Of a stretch of 64,000 nt of DNA, positions 1 through 10,672 are shown piece after piece. The stretch spans positions 130,930,532 through 130,994,531 of the forward strand of contig NC_055996.1 of the NCBI RefSeq assembly GCF_018446385.1. Reading direction: 5' to 3'. The DNA comes from Zingiber officinale (lineage: Eukaryota; Streptophyta; Magnoliopsida; Zingiberales; Zingiberaceae). The notes beneath the pieces are model-generated. The model was not told the DNA's origin. It saw only the letters and a list, made by a program, of their open reading frames with translations, and searched no databases. A program made the translations under genes and the position numbers. How positions within the stretch are numbered: position 1 is the first letter of the stretch; every line of letters begins with the position of its first letter.

Positions 1-1123
1 CGCACGTACCTCACTTACCTCGTGTTCTGATGCTCTCCTTCATCGCAGCTTTCCTTTGATGATCCTCCCCCTTCATCGATGCTCATCTCTGAGCTGCTTT
101 CATCTTCTCCTTGGTGGTCTTCCATTAGAGCTAGTCTGGCATAAGCTTTGATCTCAGACCCGGAGGACGACGATTCATCCCATGTGGCTTTCAAGATCTT
201 GTGCTTCAATTTTGTTGGTCTATTACCTTATCTTTCTCCTTCTTCTTTAGTTTAGGACAGTCGTTCTTGATGTGCCATTCTTTTTGGCAGTTGTAGCACT
301 AAACATTCCTTTTGCTCTGAAAGTGTTTTTTCACCTACGACTTATTAAATTTATTAGATTTAATGAACTTACTAAATTTTCTTGCCAATAAGGCTGCTTC
401 ATCTTCGTTAATTGATTATTCGGAGTCTGGATCTAGTTCACCTTTCTGGTTGGCCTTTAGAGCTATATTGTGGGCTGTCTTTTCTTCTTTATTTCGTAAG
501 CCTACACATCTTGATTCGTGAAGTTCAAAAGTGAAAAACATATTCTCTAATGAATTAACTTTGAGGTCTTTAGATATATAAAATGAGTTGACTATAGATG
601 TCCATTCGGGTGTCCTAGGAAATACATTTAAAGTGTACCTTAACGAGTTTCAGTTCGTTACCTTTTCTCTGAGATTCATGAGTCCGGTGATGAGTTCTTT
701 GATCCTCGAGTGCAGATGTATGACTGTTGTACTTTCTATAATCCGGAGGTTCATCAGTTAGTTCCGGAGAAGGTCTCGTCTCGCAAGCTTTACTTCGGAG
801 GTTCCTTCGTGTAGCTCCAGGAACTTCTCCCAAAGTTTCTTTGCTTATTCATAATCTCCGATCCGATTGACTTCCTAGAGTGAAAGTACGCTGAGCAGGT
901 GGAACTCGGCTCGTCCATTTGCTATGAAGTCTACTTACTCCTTCTTGGTCCATTGGTATTCCTCTTTTTCATTTCCTTGTGGGTCTTTGGGAGCTGCAAA
1001 ATCATATTTTATAATTAAGAGAATCTCAAATTTTATTTTAAAGAATATCTCCATCCAGCGTTTCCATTGCACAAAGTCTCCTTCGAACTTCGACCAGTAA
1101 ATTGTCGGTCCAACCATCATCTC
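1..1123 (-). pseudogene. Degenerate Copia-type gag of element X (runs off the left edge)
   Basis: On the minus strand, starting near 1123, the translation gives a retrotransposon capsid start (MVGPTIYWSKFEGDF, W-x-x-W-x-x-M spacing) like the gag proteins of E1 and G2. It continues through the family blocks 'FLELHEGTSE' and 'LNVFPRTPEW' and a CCHC-like knuckle (C-x2-C-x4-H-x4-C around 270-300) to the acidic serine-rich tail at the window edge. Several in-frame stops break the frame, for example after 'YQWTKKE' near 935 and in the knuckle region, so it cannot make a full Gag. It belongs to the minus-strand element whose primer-binding site lies just upstream at 1162-1174. Its 3' half and 3' LTR are outside the window. 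Confidence 0.8.
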
Positions 1124-1161
1124 ACTGCTTCAGTCGGCAGCTAGTCCTTCTGAAGCATTCT

Positions 1162-1174
1162 GGCTCTGATACCA
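1162..1174 (-). promoter_or_regulatory. Primer-binding site of element X
   Basis: The minus strand reads TGGTATCAGAGCC, complementary to the 3' end of plant initiator-Met tRNA, as in most plant Copia elements. It is 2 bases from the LTR edge at 1177. Confidence 0.85.
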
Positions 1175-1468
1175 CTTGGTGACACAGTGGAGTCAATAAG
1201 AGGGGGATGAATTGCCTATGTGAAAATCAAGCAAGCCTTTCCCAATCTTTCAATTCGTATTAGTAGCAGTAGCATAATTATAATAAAAATAAATGAGTAA
1301 CTTTAAAAGGAAAGAGGCCAAAGAGTTATTTGGTTACAACTTATATAATTGTTAATCTAAGGTAAATAAAAGCAGTAAAAAAAATCTCCTTTGGTAAAGA
1401 TGGAGAATGCTCTTACACTCATTGAACGCTCAGAAAGTTGTTAGGAAATGAATATTAGAGTTGATGAT

Positions 1469-2460
1469 TGTTGGAACCCCAAGGCTGTTTTGGTGTGATC
1501 AACAAGTTAAGTTAGGTCCTGTGTGTTTTTAACCTTGTGTCTAAGTGTGCAGAAGCTTAGGAGCACAGGTAGTCGAGCAGAAGACGTAGCTAGCGAGAAG
1601 GACGGCACGCGGTGCGTCCGAGGGATAAGGAGCTACGGAAGAGTACACCGGCGGACGAGAAGGAAGCATGCGGTGGTTCCGAGGGATGAGAAGCCGGAGC
1701 GGAAGATTGCTCAGGGAGCAAGAGACGTAGCTAGCGAGAAGGTAGGCACGGGGTGCGACCGAGGGACGAAGACTGCGGATGAGTACGCTGACGGACGAGA
1801 AGGAAACACGCTACGATTCTGAGGGACGAGAAGCCGGAGCGGAAGTCTACTCGAGAAGACTAGAAGTTGGGTTCTGGTGAACCCTATTCCGAATGGCCGA
1901 GATCACCCAAGCGAGCGAAAGACTCGGACGGAGGCGAACGAAGCCGGAGTAGAAGGCCCGGGCTGAAAAAGTCAACGATGTTGACTTCCCCCATCCGGGG
2001 CGCTCGGAACTGTCCGAGGCGCCTGGACCGAAAATATATCCAGATCTCGATTTGATCGAGATCTGTCCATTGGGGATAAAGTTTTATCCCCCCTAGGGCG
2101 CCTGGAACCCTTCGGGGCGCCCCGACAAGGCTATAAATATAACCTTGGTTCAAAAGCTTTACATCATTCCAAGCAATTCATTTTTCAACACTTGTATGCT
2201 TTAGTTTAGTTAGCTTCTTTCTTTTTGCGCTTCATCGTTGTAAGAGGCTTCTCCGCCTGAAGGAGATACTAGTGCGACATCTTCCTTGGATTAACAACCT
2301 CCTCGGTCGTAACCAAGTAAATCCCTCTGTGCCTCTTCCTTTTTGTTTTAATTTACTGCTTCTATATTTTACAAGTGTTAGTTTGAAAGTTCGAGAAGAG
2401 TTTTGGTTTATTTTTGCAGGCTATTCAACCCCCCTTCTAGCCGGCTGCCACGTTCCAACA
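1469..2460 (+). repeat. 5' LTR of E1
   Basis: 992 bp, TGTTGG...CCAACA. It contains short GC palindromes built on GGCGCC (2014-2130), a candidate TATA at about 2130-2140 (GGCTATAAATATAACC) and a pyrimidine-rich end before the primer site. It matches 17837-18174 plus 22667-23319. Confidence 0.92.
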
Positions 2461-2462
2461 AG

Positions 2463-2475
2463 TGGTATCAGAGCC
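2463..2475 (+). promoter_or_regulatory. Primer-binding site of E1
   Basis: TGGTATCAGAGCC, initiator-Met tRNA complement, 2 bases after the LTR end. Confidence 0.92.
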
Positions 2476-2520
2476 AAGACGCTTCAGGAGGACTAACCGT
2501 CGAACGAAACAACAAAATAA

Positions 2521-3375
2521 TGGTCGGACCAAGCATCTACCGGCCGAAATTCGAAGGGGAATTCGCTAGCTGGAAAAAGAGAATGCTGGTATTTTTTAAG
2601 ACTGATTTCGATTTAATGTTAATTATGGAATTCGGTTTTACTGCACCAGAAGGTAAGGAGAAATACCACTGGAAGAAAAAGGAGCAGGCCAACTATGTGG
2701 CAAACGGCGAAGCAGAGTACCATCTACTAACCGTTCTTCCGCCACAAGAAGTCAACCGGATCGGCAACTATGACTCCGCGAAGGAACTTTGGGAGATGTT
2801 CCTTGAGCTGCATGAAGGAACGTCCGAAGCCAAGCTCGCAAAATGAGATTTACTCCGCAACCAGCTCACCAGCCTACGACTTGGGGAAGATGAGACAATT
2901 GTACATCTGCACTCAAGAATAAAGGAAATCATCACCAACTTTCGAATCTCAGAGAGACGGTAAGTAACCGAGATTCGCTAAGGTACGCACTAAATTCCTT
3001 TTCTAGAAATTCAAAATGGGTGTCACTAGTAGATGCGTTTTATATTTCAAAAGACTTAGGAAAAATTACATTAGAATAATTCTTTTCCACATTTGAAGTG
3101 CACGAATCAAGATATGCAGGTACGAAGGAGCCCAAGGACAACGTCACCCTCAAAGCATCGAAAGACGAACCTGAGTCTGAGTCTTCATTCGATGACGAGG
3201 AAATGGTAGTGATGGTAAGACGATTGAAGAATCTTTGTAAGTCCAGAAAAACTAACCATTCGCAGGGTAGAAAGAAAAGGATCATCCACTGCTACCACTG
3301 CGATGAAGAAGGGCACGTCAAGGACAACTGCACCCAAGTTAAAGAACAAGGACAAGGATAAAGGTAAGAAGTCTG
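2521..3375 (+). pseudogene. E1 gag, 5' portion (interrupted by S1)
   Basis: Starts ATG-GTC-GGA at 2521 and encodes a Copia-type capsid domain (MVGPSIYRPKFEGEFASWKK...) in an open frame to a TGA at 2844-2846, where relatives have an Arg codon. Decayed but recognisable coding continues, with a CCHC knuckle (C-Y-H-C-x4-H-x4-C) near 3289-3333 followed by a lysine-rich stretch. The frame is then cut at 3375 by the S1 insertion and resumes at 16547. The GTCTG before the break and GCCTG after it are the duplicated target. With one nonsense codon, internal frame disruptions and an insertion, it is non-functional. Confidence 0.85.
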
Positions 3376-3639
3376 TGTTAGGACCTTTGTGTTGGTGCAA
3401 CCTTAGGTCAAGGTTGACCTGGTTGACCCGACTCGAGTTGACTTGACTCGAGTTGTATTTTGATGTTTGACTTGGGAAGATTGTCGGTGCAACCTTAGGT
3501 CAAGGTTGACCTAGTTGTGTTGCATGTTGATGTTTGACACTCGTGAGAGAGTTCTATTCTTGATATGGGACAAGAATAGATGTTTGGGAGATTATTGGTG
3601 CAACCGTAGGTCAAGGTTGACCTGGTTGACCTGATTCGG

Positions 3640-4330
3640 GAAAAAGTCCAAGTATGGAGACTTGGCAACGGAAAAGTCCAAGCAGGGAGCTTGGCAGCGG
3701 AAAAGTCCAAGTATGGAGACTAGGTTGACCAAGTGAGCTGATTCGGCAAAAAGTCCAAGTATGGAGACTTGGCACTGGAAAAGTCCAAGCAGGGAGCTTG
3801 GCACGCGAAAAGTCCAAGTATGGAGACTTGGCACTGGAAAAGTCCAAGCAGGGAGCTTGGCACGGGAAAAGTCCAAGTATGAAGACTTGGCACGGAGAAG
3901 TCCAAGTATGAAGACTTGGCACGGGAGAAGTCCAAGTATGGAAACTTGGCACTGGATGTTAGGCAGTTGGAAAGTCCTGGTGAGTGAAGCCAGGCAGTGG
4001 AAAGTCCTAACTGGGATGTTAGGCAGTTGGGAAGTCCTGGTGAGTGAAGCCAGGCAAGGGAAAGTCCTGGTGAGTGAAGCCAGGCAGACGGAAAAGTCCT
4101 GGTGAGTGAAGCCAGGCAGATTGGAAATCCTGGTGAGTGAAGCCAGGTGAAAATCCTAGTGAGTGAAGCTAGGTGAATGAGAAAGTCCTAACTGGGATGT
4201 TAGGCAGTGTGAAATCCTGGTGAGTGAAGCCAGGTGGAAAGTCCTGGTGAGTGAAGCCGGGCAAGGGAAAATCCAGATGGATCAAGGGTGATCGGACATC
4301 TGGTGTTGAGAAGTCCAAGTGAGTGAAGCT
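3640..4330 (+). repeat. Hairpin-chain tandem array in A 5' LTR
   Basis: More than 20 diverged units of about 25-30 bp share the frame GAAAAGTCC...GGCA. Most units contain a short inverted repeat. Examples: CCAAG-TATGGAGA-CTTGG (many copies from 3647), CCAAGC-AGGGA-GCTTGG, CCTGG-TGAGTGAAG-CCAGG (3978, 4038, 4066), CCTAAC-TGGGAT-GTTAGG (4006, 4186), CCTAG-TGAGTGAAG-CTAGG (4147) and CCAAG-TGAGTGAAG-CTTGG (4312). A longer stem, CCAGATG/CATCTGG, lies at 4273-4303. Confidence 0.85.
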
Positions 4331-4407
4331 TGGCATATGGAGTCGGAGAGGGCTCGGTAGCTCGTTCTCCGAACTAGGTTAGAGAGGGCACTCTAAACCG
4401 AGGAGTT

Positions 4408-4750
4408 GGATCGGTCTGGTGACCGATCCAGTGATACTGCGTTTGCCCTGATCGGTCTGGTGACCGATCAGAATCAGATCAGTGGCTCACTGATTGCAAT
4501 CTGATCGGTCTGGAGACCGATCAGGAACCTCGCGAGAAGAAAACCGTGGATCGGTCTGCTGACCGATCCACCCATGGCCTGATCGGTCTGAGCCGAAGCC
4601 TGATCGGTCTATGGACCGATCAGGAGGTTCCCTGATCGGTCCACAGACCGATCAGGGCTTCGATCGCGACACCTGATCGGTCTGGGGACCGATCAGGTGA
4701 CAAACAGAAGCCTCATGCGCCTAGGCTGATCGGTCTGTAGACCGATCAGG
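4408..4750. repeat. Palindrome array GATCGGTC-N4-GACCGATC in A 5' LTR
   Basis: About eight copies of a 20-22-bp inverted repeat, for example TGATCGGTCTGGTGACCGAT at 4449. They are spaced 20-50 bp apart in otherwise unrelated sequence. The four central bases vary while the arms stay constant. The same array recurs at 9725-10055 and in element B. Confidence 0.9.
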
Positions 4751-5347
4751 GTTCTAGCCGTTGCGACACAACGGTTAGTTTCTTCGCTGTTTCTTCTTCG
4801 CAGGTATAAAGGATCGAGGCATCTTCTGTGCGAATAGATCTCCTTCTTCCTTCTTGCTGTTCTAAGTGCTGCTGTGCTTGAGCTTTGTTGAGCTCCTCCA
4901 AAGCTTCGCGTGAGCTTCCGGCTGGGTTCCTGCTGTTGTAGGCGTCGCGTGAAGTTGCTGCTTCACCTCCAGTCGACAAGAAAGCAAGCAATTGGTAGAG
5001 TGCGATTGTATTCATATTGTATTGCTTTTCTTACTGCTCTTGTACTCTTTGTTTGCTGTTGCAAACGTTGTGGCGAGGTTTCTCCACCCACAAGGAGTAT
5101 ATTGTATTAGCCGGTTCTCCGGGGACTCATCCACCGACGGATTGACCGGACTCGTCCACCTTACGGACACGCCGAGGAGTAGGAGCCCTAATCTCCGAAC
5201 CTCGTTACATCCTCGTGTTAAGGTTTGGTTTTCTTCTCTTTCGTTTCTTTGTATTTTCCGCTGCGACTAACCTAATTGTAGGAAGAAACACGAGCGATTT
5301 GGGGGCTATTCACACCCCTCTCTAGCCGTACGAAAGATCCTAACAAG

Positions 5348-5358
5348 TGGTATCAGAG
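5348..5358 (+). promoter_or_regulatory. Primer-binding site of element A
   Basis: TGGTATCAGAG, initiator-Met tRNA complement, 2 bases after the LTR end at 5345. Confidence 0.9.
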
Positions 5359-5408
5359 CGAGGTCGCTCTTCATCGGATTCACACCCGTGGGAGCACAAG
5401 CGCTAGAG

Positions 5409-6878
5409 ATGGATCAATTCGGAGAAGACATCACCATTCCACCCTTCTACAACGACAACTTCGCATATTGGAAGGTAAGGATGATGTATTTTCTTAGGAC
5501 TAATATGTGGAATTGGTTTTGTGTACAAGAAGGGTTTACTCCTCCAATGGATAAAGAAGGAGAGCCTCTAGAGAAGAACAAGTGGACAAAGGAACAAGTC
5601 CATCAATCAACGATCAACAATGAGGTAACTAAAACAATTGAATTTTCATTACCTACTAATATTTTGCGTAAGATAGGTGAATACAACAATGCCAAGGAGT
5701 TGTGGGATAACTTGGCCAAGTACCATGAGGAGAGTTCCACTTCAAGCCATGAAGAGGAGCCTAGTGAGCCAAGTAGCTCACATCATGGAGGGAGCGAGTT
5801 GGGAGTTGAGGGCTACTCAACATCCAAGGAAGAAGAGGAAGTGAGTTCTTCTTCAAGATCGGAGCACGAAGAAGAAGCTTCTACCTCCGGGAGGGATGAA
5901 GAAGAGAACATCCATTCATCCTCAATCCTAGGTAACTCAAACACTTTAAGTTCAAGTAAATTGCATATAATGTGTTTTGAGTGTAGGGAATTTGGGCACT
6001 ACAAGAGTAAGTGTCCAAAGAGGGTAAGAAAGACTCCACCGGCGCCAAAGGTCAAGGAAGCCGGAGTCCCGAAACGCAAGGGCAAGGAGCACATCGTGTG
6101 CTTCCAATGCAAGCAAAAGGGACACTATAGGAGCCATTGTCCGAGGGGGAGGCAACCTCACAAGGGCAAGAGACCGGGCACAACGATAGGGGAGCTAAGG
6201 CAAACCCTAAGGTAACCTCTAAGGTTCATTATTGCAATTCTAATAAAACTCATGCTAGTAGTTTTGTTGCAATTGTTAATAATGATAAGCATGTTAACTT
6301 TAGGAACCAATACATGTGCTTAGGAGCTAAACATGTTAGCCTAGGTAAGGATAACACTAGAAATACCAACCCTAGGATTAACGCTTCTAAAGTTAAGGAA
6401 AACCTAGGTAGAAATCCCAAAAAGACTAGACACATGCCTAGGAATATCTCAAGAGAAAATGACAAATTAAAACTTGAGGTATTAGAGGGAAAATCAAGTC
6501 TTGAGGTCAAGACTTGATAATTTAGAAAAGGCTCTTAAAAACATGGAGAAGTCATCTCTAGGGTTTAAGGGTCAAAAACCAAAGCCCAAGGACAAGAAAG
6601 GTTTGGGTCACAAACCTAAGTCCCAAATGGTCAAGCCCACCTATCATAATGTTCCATTCGATTATGGAACAAAACCTAGGGCTAGGAAGACCACCACCAA
6701 GGTCACAAGGGGAGTCACCCCTAGAGTTGATCTTGATGAGACCCAAATGACCAAGGCTTTAAAGCCTAAGAGGGTCATTAGGAGGGTTGCTAGGGAAGTC
6801 ATCCCTAGTGAATTTTTAGTGAACCCAATGAGCTCAAGTAGGTATTGGGTTCCTAGGAGCATTTTCTCTACCCCATAG
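5409..6878 (+). pseudogene. Gag of element A with two CCHC knuckles (frameshifted)
   Basis: ATG at 5409 (MDQFGEDITIPPFY). The first ~120 residues are a Copia-type capsid start (FAYWKVRMMYFLRTN, then NAKELWDNLAKYHEE). An acidic Ser/Glu-rich linker follows, then two zinc knuckles, C-x2-C-x4-H-x4-C (CFECREFGHYKSKC, about 5974-6015; CFQCKQKGHYRSHC, about 6100-6141), and a long basic tail ending ...YWVPRS. The frame breaks by loss of one G in a G-run near 6190 and again near 6490; the 490-residue intact gag of element B shows the original reading. The usual C-terminal half of the capsid domain is missing in both copies, so the linker follows the 'LAKYHEE' block directly. No protease follows. Confidence 0.88.
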
Positions 6879-8716
6879 ATGGGTTAGAGAGTGTCAACTC
6901 CAATAAGAAGGGTAGGTAACCCAACTTTGAGGAAATTGACACTCAAGGAGCATTTTCAAGGTTTTGGGAACCTTTGAAAATGAAAGGGGATAATCTTTAT
7001 CATTCACTCCTTGGAAGAGTAAAGTGTGCCAAAGTGAGAATATTTTAATCTTATTTGGCACAATTTAAGGAAACCTAGAGAAAAACCATAATTGGGATTT
7101 TGGTTTTCTCTTAGGGATATATGGGCAATCTAGGATTAGAATTTAAGTTAACTAAGAGATTAAGGATACTTAGATAGGTAATCTAGGTATTTTATTTGTG
7201 TTAACTTACCATGGTTGTTTGCCATATGACATGTCATGACATCATGTTTAGTTTTATCATCATTTGAAATGTCATGATAGTGCTAGGCTAGTTTATATGT
7301 CATGCTTTATTTAAGTTTTCAAACTTTATGCCATGACATCATGACATTGGCACATGTTTTTACTTATGATATCATTATATGCCATGTCATCATCTCTTGC
7401 ATTATAATCAATGTAATTGATTTAAGGAAAAACACATTTTGATATTGAGATCAAATTGATGTTTAGAAAATGCATGAGAACTTAGCCTAAGTTGACCTTA
7501 ACCCATATCTCACATCAAATTGACTTGAATGTGGTTTGATACACTTTAGATGTGTGTGAGATATTAGGATCATGAGTTAGGATCAAGGTGCATAATTCTT
7601 GTACCTAGATGACCCTAATTCAAGAAATGGAGGATCATAGGGAAAGCTTATGTACAAGTCATGTACATTTAGCCCTAAGATTATGGTCCTAAATTCAAAT
7701 GGTTTTAAAAGCATTTTAAAATTGATTTGAAAAACCTTGATGAAGCTTTCCTAGTGATAGCATTCATCATTGAACATTGTGATACAAAGTTGAGTTAAAA
7801 CTTGAACTATTTCAAAGTTTTTGAACTTTGTATCAAGATTTGAAAATGGAAACTATTTTCATAGAAAATTATTTTTCCATGGTAGTGTATGATATGAGGA
7901 ATGTATCCTCAAAATTTCACAATTTTTCGAATTTTCTGGAATTTATTAGGGGTTTCTGAATTTCGGGAGAGGAAAAATCAGAAATCCCTGATCAGTGTCT
8001 GGATCGGTCGCTGGACCGATCCAGGGAGGGCTGGATCGGTCACTGGACCGATCCAGAGTGCTGTGGATCGGTCTGGTGACCGATCCAGTGAGGTCTGATA
8101 GCGTGCCAATGTGCTGAAATTCGACTGCATGTCTGAAATTTCGGCTGAAAGTTGGTTTTTAGATTTCTAAAGGTTTGAAACTCTCCAAGACATTGTTGGT
8201 GCAATGGTCAAGGGGAGTTGGCCTTTAGGGGGAGTTTTAACTATTAGTCAAGGGGAGTTGACTTTTAGGGGGAGTTTTTACTCCTTGAGGATTAGTGATA
8301 TGGGATTATCACTAAGTGGACTGTTGAGCTTAGTATCAAGGGGAAAATAAGAGTTTCAATGAAAGGTATGGGACTTTCATTAGGAAGAAACTCTTGACCT
8401 TGATACCCTCCTTATTCTTTTTGATGTGTGTCAAAAAGGGGAGAGTGTTCATTGGAGAATTATTGGAGAACCCAAGTTAGGTTATCGGTTTAACCTAAGC
8501 TAGGGGAAGATTGTCAAGGAAGAACATTGGAATACTTTTGATGTGTGTCAAAAGGGGGAGAATTATTAGAGAACCCAAGTTAGGTTATCAGGTTAACCTA
8601 AGGGGAGAATGTCTAGAGAATGTTCAAGGAAAGAACATTGGACATTGGAAGATGGTTGGAAAACCTAAGTTAGGTTATCGGGTTAACCTAACTTGATTAT
8701 GGTTTTGTCAAACATC
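6879..8716 (+). other. Non-coding internal region of element A
   Basis: About 1.8 kb of AT-rich sequence between gag and the polypurine tract. All frames are closed and no protease, integrase, reverse transcriptase or RNase H motif is seen. It has many ATGTCATGACATCATG-like words (7220-7400), three palindromes of the CTGGATCGGTC...GACCGATCCAG type (8000-8092), and repeated 'GGGGGAG...CCCAAGTTAGGTTATC' segments (8455-8700). The same order occurs in element B at 55548-57166. Confidence 0.8.
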
Positions 8717-8730
8717 AAAAAGGGGGAGAT
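8717..8730 (+). promoter_or_regulatory. Polypurine tract of element A
   Basis: AAAAAGGGGGAGAT immediately before the 3' LTR; the plus-strand primer site for reverse transcription. Confidence 0.9.
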
Positions 8731-10652
8731 TGTTGGTGCAACCTTAGGTCAAGGTTGACCTGGTTGACCCGACTCGAGTTGCCTTGACTCGAGTTGTATT
8801 TTGATGTTTGACTTGGGAAGATTGTCGGTGCAACCTTAGGTCAAGGTTGACCTAGTTGTGTTGCATGTTGATGTTTGACACTCGTGAGAGTTCTATTCTT
8901 GATATGGGACAAGAATAGATGTTTGGGAGATTATTGGTGCAACCGTAGGTCAAGGTTGACTGGTTGACCTGATTCGGGAAAAAGTCCAAGTATGGAGACT
9001 TGGCGGGGAAAAGTCAGCAGGGAGCTTGGCATCGAAAAGTCCAAGTATGGAGACTTGGGAAAGTCCAAGCGAGGAGCTTGGCACGCGAAAAGTCCAAGTA
9101 TGGAGACTTGTCGGAAAAGTCCAAGCAGGAGCTTGGCAGGAAAAGTCCAAGTATGGAGACTTGGCTGGAAAAGTCCAAGCAGGAGCTTGGCACGGAAAAG
9201 TCCAAGTATGGAGACTTGGCAGGAAAAGTCCAAGTATGAAGACTTGGCACGGAGAAGTCCAGTGAGTGAAGCCAGGCGGTGGAAAGTCCTAACTGGGGAT
9301 GTTAGGCGGTTGGAAAGTCCCGGTGAGTGAAGCCGGTGGAAGAGTCCTAACTGGGATGTTAGGCGGTTGGGAAGTCTGGTGAGTGAAGCCGGGCAAGGGA
9401 AAGTCCAGTGAGTGAAGCCAGCAGACGGAAAAAGTCACGTGAGTGAAGCCAGCAGATTGGAAATCTGGTGAGTGAAGCGGTGAAAATCCTAGTGAGTGAA
9501 GCTAGGTGAATGAGAAAGTCCTAAGCGGGATGTTAGGCGGTGTGAAATCTGGTGAGTGAAGCCGTGGAAAGTCGTGGAAGCGAAGGAAAATCCAGATGGA
9601 TCAAGGGTGATCGGACATCCGGTGTTGAGAAGTCCAAGTGAGTGAAGCTTGGCATATGGAGTCGGAGAGGGCTCGGTGGCTCGTTCTCGAACTAGGTTAG
9701 AGAGGCACTCTAAACGAGGAGTTGGATCGGTCGGTGACCGATCCGGTGATCTGCGTTTGCCACGATCGGTCGGTGACCGATCGAAATCGATCGATGGCTC
9801 ATCGATCGATGCGGTCCGAGACCGATCAGAACCTCGCGAGAAGAAAACCGTGGATCGGTCTGACCGATCCACCACACTGTCTGCACACACTGTCAATAGC
9901 TGCTGGCGTGCGTAGCCTGATCGGTCCATGGACCGATCAGAGGTTCCTGATCGGTCCACGACCGATCGGGCTTGATCGCGACACCGATCGATGCGGGACC
10001 GATCGGTGACAAGCGAAGCCTCATGCGCTTAGGCCGATCGGTCAGACCGATCGGGGTTCTAGCCGTTGCGACACAACGGTTAGTTTCTTCATTGTTTCTT
10101 CTTCGGTATAAAGGATCGAGGCATCTTCTGTGCGAATAGATCTCCTTCTTCCTTCTTGCTGTTCTAAGTGCTGCTGTGCTTGAGCTTTGTTGAGCTCCTC
10201 CAAAGCTTCGCGTGAGCTTCCGGCTGGGTTCCTGCTATTGTAGGCGTCGCGTGAAGTTGCTGCTTCACCTCCAGTCGACAAGAAAGCAAGCAATTGGTAG
10301 AGTGCGATTGTATTCATATTGTATTGCTTTTCTTACTGCTCTTGTACTCTTTGTTTGCTGTTGCAAACGTTTGTGGCGAGGTTTCTCCACCCACAAGGAG
10401 TATATTGTATTAGCCGGTTCTCCGGGGACTCATCCACCGACGGATTGACCGGACTCGTCCACCTTACGGACACGCCGAGGAGTAGGAGCCCTAATCTCCG
10501 AACCTCGTTACATCCTCGTGTTAAGGTTTGGTTTTCTTCTCTTTCGTTTCTTTGTATTTTCCGCTGCGACTAACCTAATTGTAGGAAGAAACGAGAGCGA
10601 TTTGGGGCGGCTATTCACACCCCCCTCTCTAGCCGTACGAAAGATCCTAACA
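8731..10652 (+). repeat. 3' LTR of element A
   Basis: 1,922 bp, collinear with 3390-5345. The hairpin chain is at about 8975-9650 and the palindrome array at 9725-10055. Unique stretches are almost identical to the 5' LTR, but the repeat part has many 1-4-base losses and CAG-to-CGG or CTG-to-CG changes (see findings). Confidence 0.92.
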
Positions 10653-10672
10653 CTTTGTGCCCGCTAGATGGT

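Larger units (their letters stand above)
3390..5345 (+). repeat. 5' LTR of element A
   Basis: 1,956 bp. Order of content: AGGTCAAGGTTGACCTGG-type boundary words (3400-3640), a chain of short hairpin repeats (3640-4330), an array of about eight GATCGGTC/GACCGATC palindromes (4408-4750), a candidate promoter around 4804 (GGTATAAAGGATCG), and an end with ...GATCCTAACA. Confidence 0.92.
3390..10652 (+). mobile_element. Gag-only LTR retrotransposon A
   Basis: Complete element of 7,263 bp with a perfect TSD, CTTTG, at 3385-3389 and 10653-10657. The 5' LTR is 3390-5345 (1,956 bp), the 3' LTR 8731-10652 (1,922 bp), with TGTTGG...CCTAACA ends, an iMet primer site and a polypurine tract. The only coding content is a gag with two CCHC knuckles; 6879-8716 has no pol-type domain in any frame. 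B (53819-60508) is a second copy of the same family with the same organisation, so lack of pol is a family trait and not damage to this copy. Confidence 0.93.

Noticed and set aside
3592-4105. Open frames on both strands in the LTR tandem array
   Set aside because: They arise from the repeat period and code only for monotonous repeats such as WTF/LGLF or KVQVWRLG; no start context or homology. The same holds for 8931-9330, 54846-55130 and 59805-60411.
3640-4330. CRISPR-like array of ~28-bp repeats
   Set aside because: Units are diverged direct repeats without unique spacers, inside LTRs of a plant genome, and no cas genes are present.
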